Positions 6,261 through 7,696 of a stretch of DNA of 7,696 nt are shown here, piece by piece. This DNA comes from JAJYTL01 sp046705265. GTDB lineage: Bacteria > Pseudomonadota > Alphaproteobacteria > Ferrovibrionales > Ferrovibrionaceae. A program made the translations under genes and the position numbers. The stretch covers positions 1 to 7,696 of the forward strand of contig JBJKQL010000141.1 of NCBI GenBank assembly GCA_046705265.1, given 5' to 3'. The number at the start of each line of letters is the position of its first letter. Positions within the stretch are counted from its first letter, which is position 1. The notes beneath the pieces are model-generated. The model worked only from the letters and a program-made list of their open reading frames with translations. It did no database searches and had not been told where the DNA came from.

Positions 6261-7696
6261 CAGCCTGTCGGACTGGATCTTTACAGCCGAATACCGAGGA
6301 TGATTTTGCCGCTGCCGGCTTTTGGCGGCGCGTGTCGCTCGTCGACCGCGTCGTGATCGCCCGTATTGACCGGCCAGCGTCTGCTTTTTCGGATGCCGGC
6401 CGGTGCCGGCCTCGTCAGGCGGGGGCGAGGGCGAACATCCGCTTTATGTTCCAGGCCATGGTCGCGAGGCTCCACTCGCCCCTCACTTTGTCGAGACCGC
6501 GCAAAGAAAACTGGCGGAACCCGAGCACCGACTTGATGACGCCGAACACCGGCTCCGGGGTCTGTTTGCGCAGGGCGTAGAGCTTGCGGCCTTCCGGCGT
6601 CTTCAGCCGTTGCGCCATGGCCTCGACCGGCGTCGAATGTTGTGGCGCCGGCGCTGCCGGCGCGAAGCGCTCGGCAAGCGGTGGATAATGCGGCTGACGG
6701 CCCATCGCGATCAACGGCGCGATCCCCGCCGCCGCGCAAGCCTCGACATTCGCCGCGCTGAAATAGCCGGCATCGGCCAGCAATGTTTCCGGCTCGCCCA
6801 ATGCTTCAGGCAAGGCGTCGATCTTTCCCAGCATCGGCGCGAGCTGCTGTTTGTCGTTGGCGGCCTGAGAAACGTCGATCGCAACCACCAGCATGCTCCC
6901 CGCGGCCACGGCGGCTTGCGCGTTGTAGCACTGGTCGAAGCCGCCGCCGGCCACCGGCATGACGCGCGATTCGTCGTCGGTGAGATTGACCTGATCGCCC
7001 GGCAGCGGTCCCTCGGCCGGAGGCTGGGGCGGCTTGCCGCCGGGCTTCTTGCCCGTGGCCGCAGCCTTGGCCTCGCGCGCCGCGACTTTGGCGTCATACT
7101 CCGCTCGCTCGCGCTCGAAGCGTTCCTTGGCGCGCGCCTCGATCTTGGCGCGGGCTTCGGCGATCTTGCGCAACCGCTCCTCGCGCCGCGCCAGTTCGTC
7201 GGGAATCGACATGCCGTCGGCAAGATCCGCCGTGTCCGCCGCCTCGGCTTTGGCCATCAGATCGGCGACCTCGGCTTTCAATTGCTCTTCGATCTTGCCC
7301 GCATGTTCGTAGGACAGCGCGCTGTGCCGGCTGGCATTGGCGTGGACCTTCGTGCCGTCGAGGCCCACCGTTCCCAGTTGCAGAACGCCCATCTCGCGCG
7401 CCAACAGCAGCACTTCAACGAACAGCCCCTCGATCTCCTTGAGAAACCGCCGCCGGAACGTCGCGATCGTGTCGTGGTCGGGATGATCGTTGGCCGCGAT
7501 GAAGCGGAACGCCACCGAGTCATAGGTCGCACGCTCCAGCTTGCGGCTCGAAAATACCCCCGTCGCATAGCCGTAAACCAGAATGCCCAGCAACATTCGC
7601 GGATGGTACGACGCCGAGCCAGAGCCGCGATAACTGCCGCTCATCGCCCGCAGGTCGAGGCCGTCGATCACCTCGACGACAAAGCGCGCCAAGTGT
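6261..7696 (-). mobile_element. IS1182-family insertion sequence (right part outside window)
   Basis: The transposase on the minus strand defines the element. The left boundary is placed at CAGCCTGTCGGACTGGATC (6261-6279), immediately after CTAG; ends of the type 'CTAG-CAGCCTG' are what I recall for this family. Between that point and the transposase stop lie about 150 bases of non-coding terminal sequence containing a short GC-rich palindrome (CCGGC/GCCGG, about 6396-6409) without an adjacent T-run on the transposase strand. The other end and its repeat lie beyond the window, so the boundary is inferred from one side. Confidence 0.6.
6415..7695 (-). CDS. IS1182-family transposase (N-terminus cut by window edge)
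   Basis: The visible 426 residues begin HLARFVVEVIDGLDL. In the intact family a few dozen residues precede this ('...DHLARFVV'), so the start is outside the window; the TTG at 7692 is not the true start. Counting from that TTG, the DDE residues are visible: D112 in GLDGTKVHAN, D307 in LLADAGYFS and E380 in QTPEPVFGVIK. Between the first two lies a long charged, coiled-coil-like insertion (about 131-215, rich in Ala, Glu, Arg and Lys) and then the family motif GFDQCYNAQAAV (251-262). The C-terminus GEWSLATMAWNIKRMFALAP is typical. The frame is uninterrupted to TGA at 6415-6417, so the element may still be active. It would cut and rejoin the element's own ends. Confidence 0.93.
   Translation of the reverse strand, partial: HLARFVVEVIDGLDLRAMSGSYRGSGSASYHPRMLLGILVYGYATGVFSSRKLERATYDSVAFRFIAANDHPDHDTIATFRRRFLKEIEGLFVEVLLLAREMGVLQLGTVGLDGTKVHANASRHSALSYEHAGKIEEQLKAEVADLMAKAEAADTADLADGMSIPDELARREERLRKIAEARAKIEARAKERFERERAEYDAKVAAREAKAAATGKKPGGKPPQPPAEGPLPGDQVNLTDDESRVMPVAGGGFDQCYNAQAAVAAGSMLVVAIDVSQAANDKQQLAPMLGKIDALPEALGEPETLLADAGYFSAANVEACAAAGIAPLIAMGRQPHYPPLAERFAPAAPAPQHSTPVEAMAQRLKTPEGRKLYALRKQTPEPVFGVIKSVLGFRQFSLRGLDKVRGEWSLATMAWNIKRMFALAPA

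Noticed and set aside
6390..6412. GC-rich palindrome next to a T-run as a terminator
   Set aside because: The T-run precedes the palindrome on the plus strand, and on the minus strand the following bases are A-rich, so neither strand gives a hairpin followed by U.
6281..6739. Long minus-strand frame of 152 residues
   Set aside because: It overlaps the IS1182 transposase C-terminus in another frame, is Arg/Gly/Ala-rich as expected of a GC-rich shadow, and runs into the IS non-coding end.
1..7696. CRISPR array, tRNA, rRNA or a new defence-type multi-gene system
   Set aside because: No regularly spaced repeats, no cloverleaf or ribosomal sequence, and no co-directional cluster of unknown genes were found; the content is explained by three IS elements, a few ordinary genes and decay.

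Overview
The window looks like an accessory, insertion-sequence-littered stretch of a GC-rich alphaproteobacterial genome. It most resembles Bradyrhizobium or a related Rhizobiales, judged from the type of the small 'EPEIIPPDR' membrane protein, the phasin-like protein, the acyl-CoA ligase and the IS families. That placement comes from recalled family resemblance, not from a search. No rRNA, tRNA or CRISPR array was seen. Layout from left to right: (1) positions 3-110 are the C-terminus of an IS4-type transposase that enters from the left edge. (2) Positions 111 to about 1175 contain no intact gene; short open frames on both strands look like decayed coding DNA. (3) Positions 1176-1548 (+) hold a gene broken by a one-base frameshift, and its stop overlaps the stop of the convergent gene that follows. 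(4) Positions 1545-3086 (-) encode an apparently intact AMP-forming acyl-CoA ligase. (5) Positions 3217-3534 (-) encode a small two-helix membrane protein with a good ribosome binding site, followed upstream by an AT-rich intergenic stretch. (6) Positions 3714-3908 (-) may encode a small membrane-anchored protein. (7) About 3989-5149 is a dead IS630-family element (+) whose transposase has at least four frameshifts, an internal stop and two of three catalytic acidic residues lost. (8) Positions 5149-5550 (-) encode a phasin-like granule protein whose stop codon lies at the edge of that IS. (9) Positions 5731-6075 (-) are a hypothetical protein with a Cys4/His-His zinc-site pattern and less GC-biased codons. 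(10) Positions 6111-6260 (+) are a short ORF ending at the apparent edge of an IS1182-family element. (11) That element runs from about 6261 off the right edge, with a transposase (-) that looks intact apart from the window cut. The working cellular genes are probably the acyl-CoA ligase, the small membrane protein and the phasin. The ligase activates carboxylic acids, and phasins coat polyhydroxyalkanoate granules, so both touch acyl-CoA and carbon storage, but they are not in one operon and a functional link is only a guess. Everything else is mobile or decaying DNA. I found no convincing new multi-gene system. The observations most worth checking are the IS630 insertion that appears to preserve the phasin stop codon, the sigma-54-like promoter upstream of the phasin gene, the zinc-site orphan protein and the frameshifted gene at 1176-1548.
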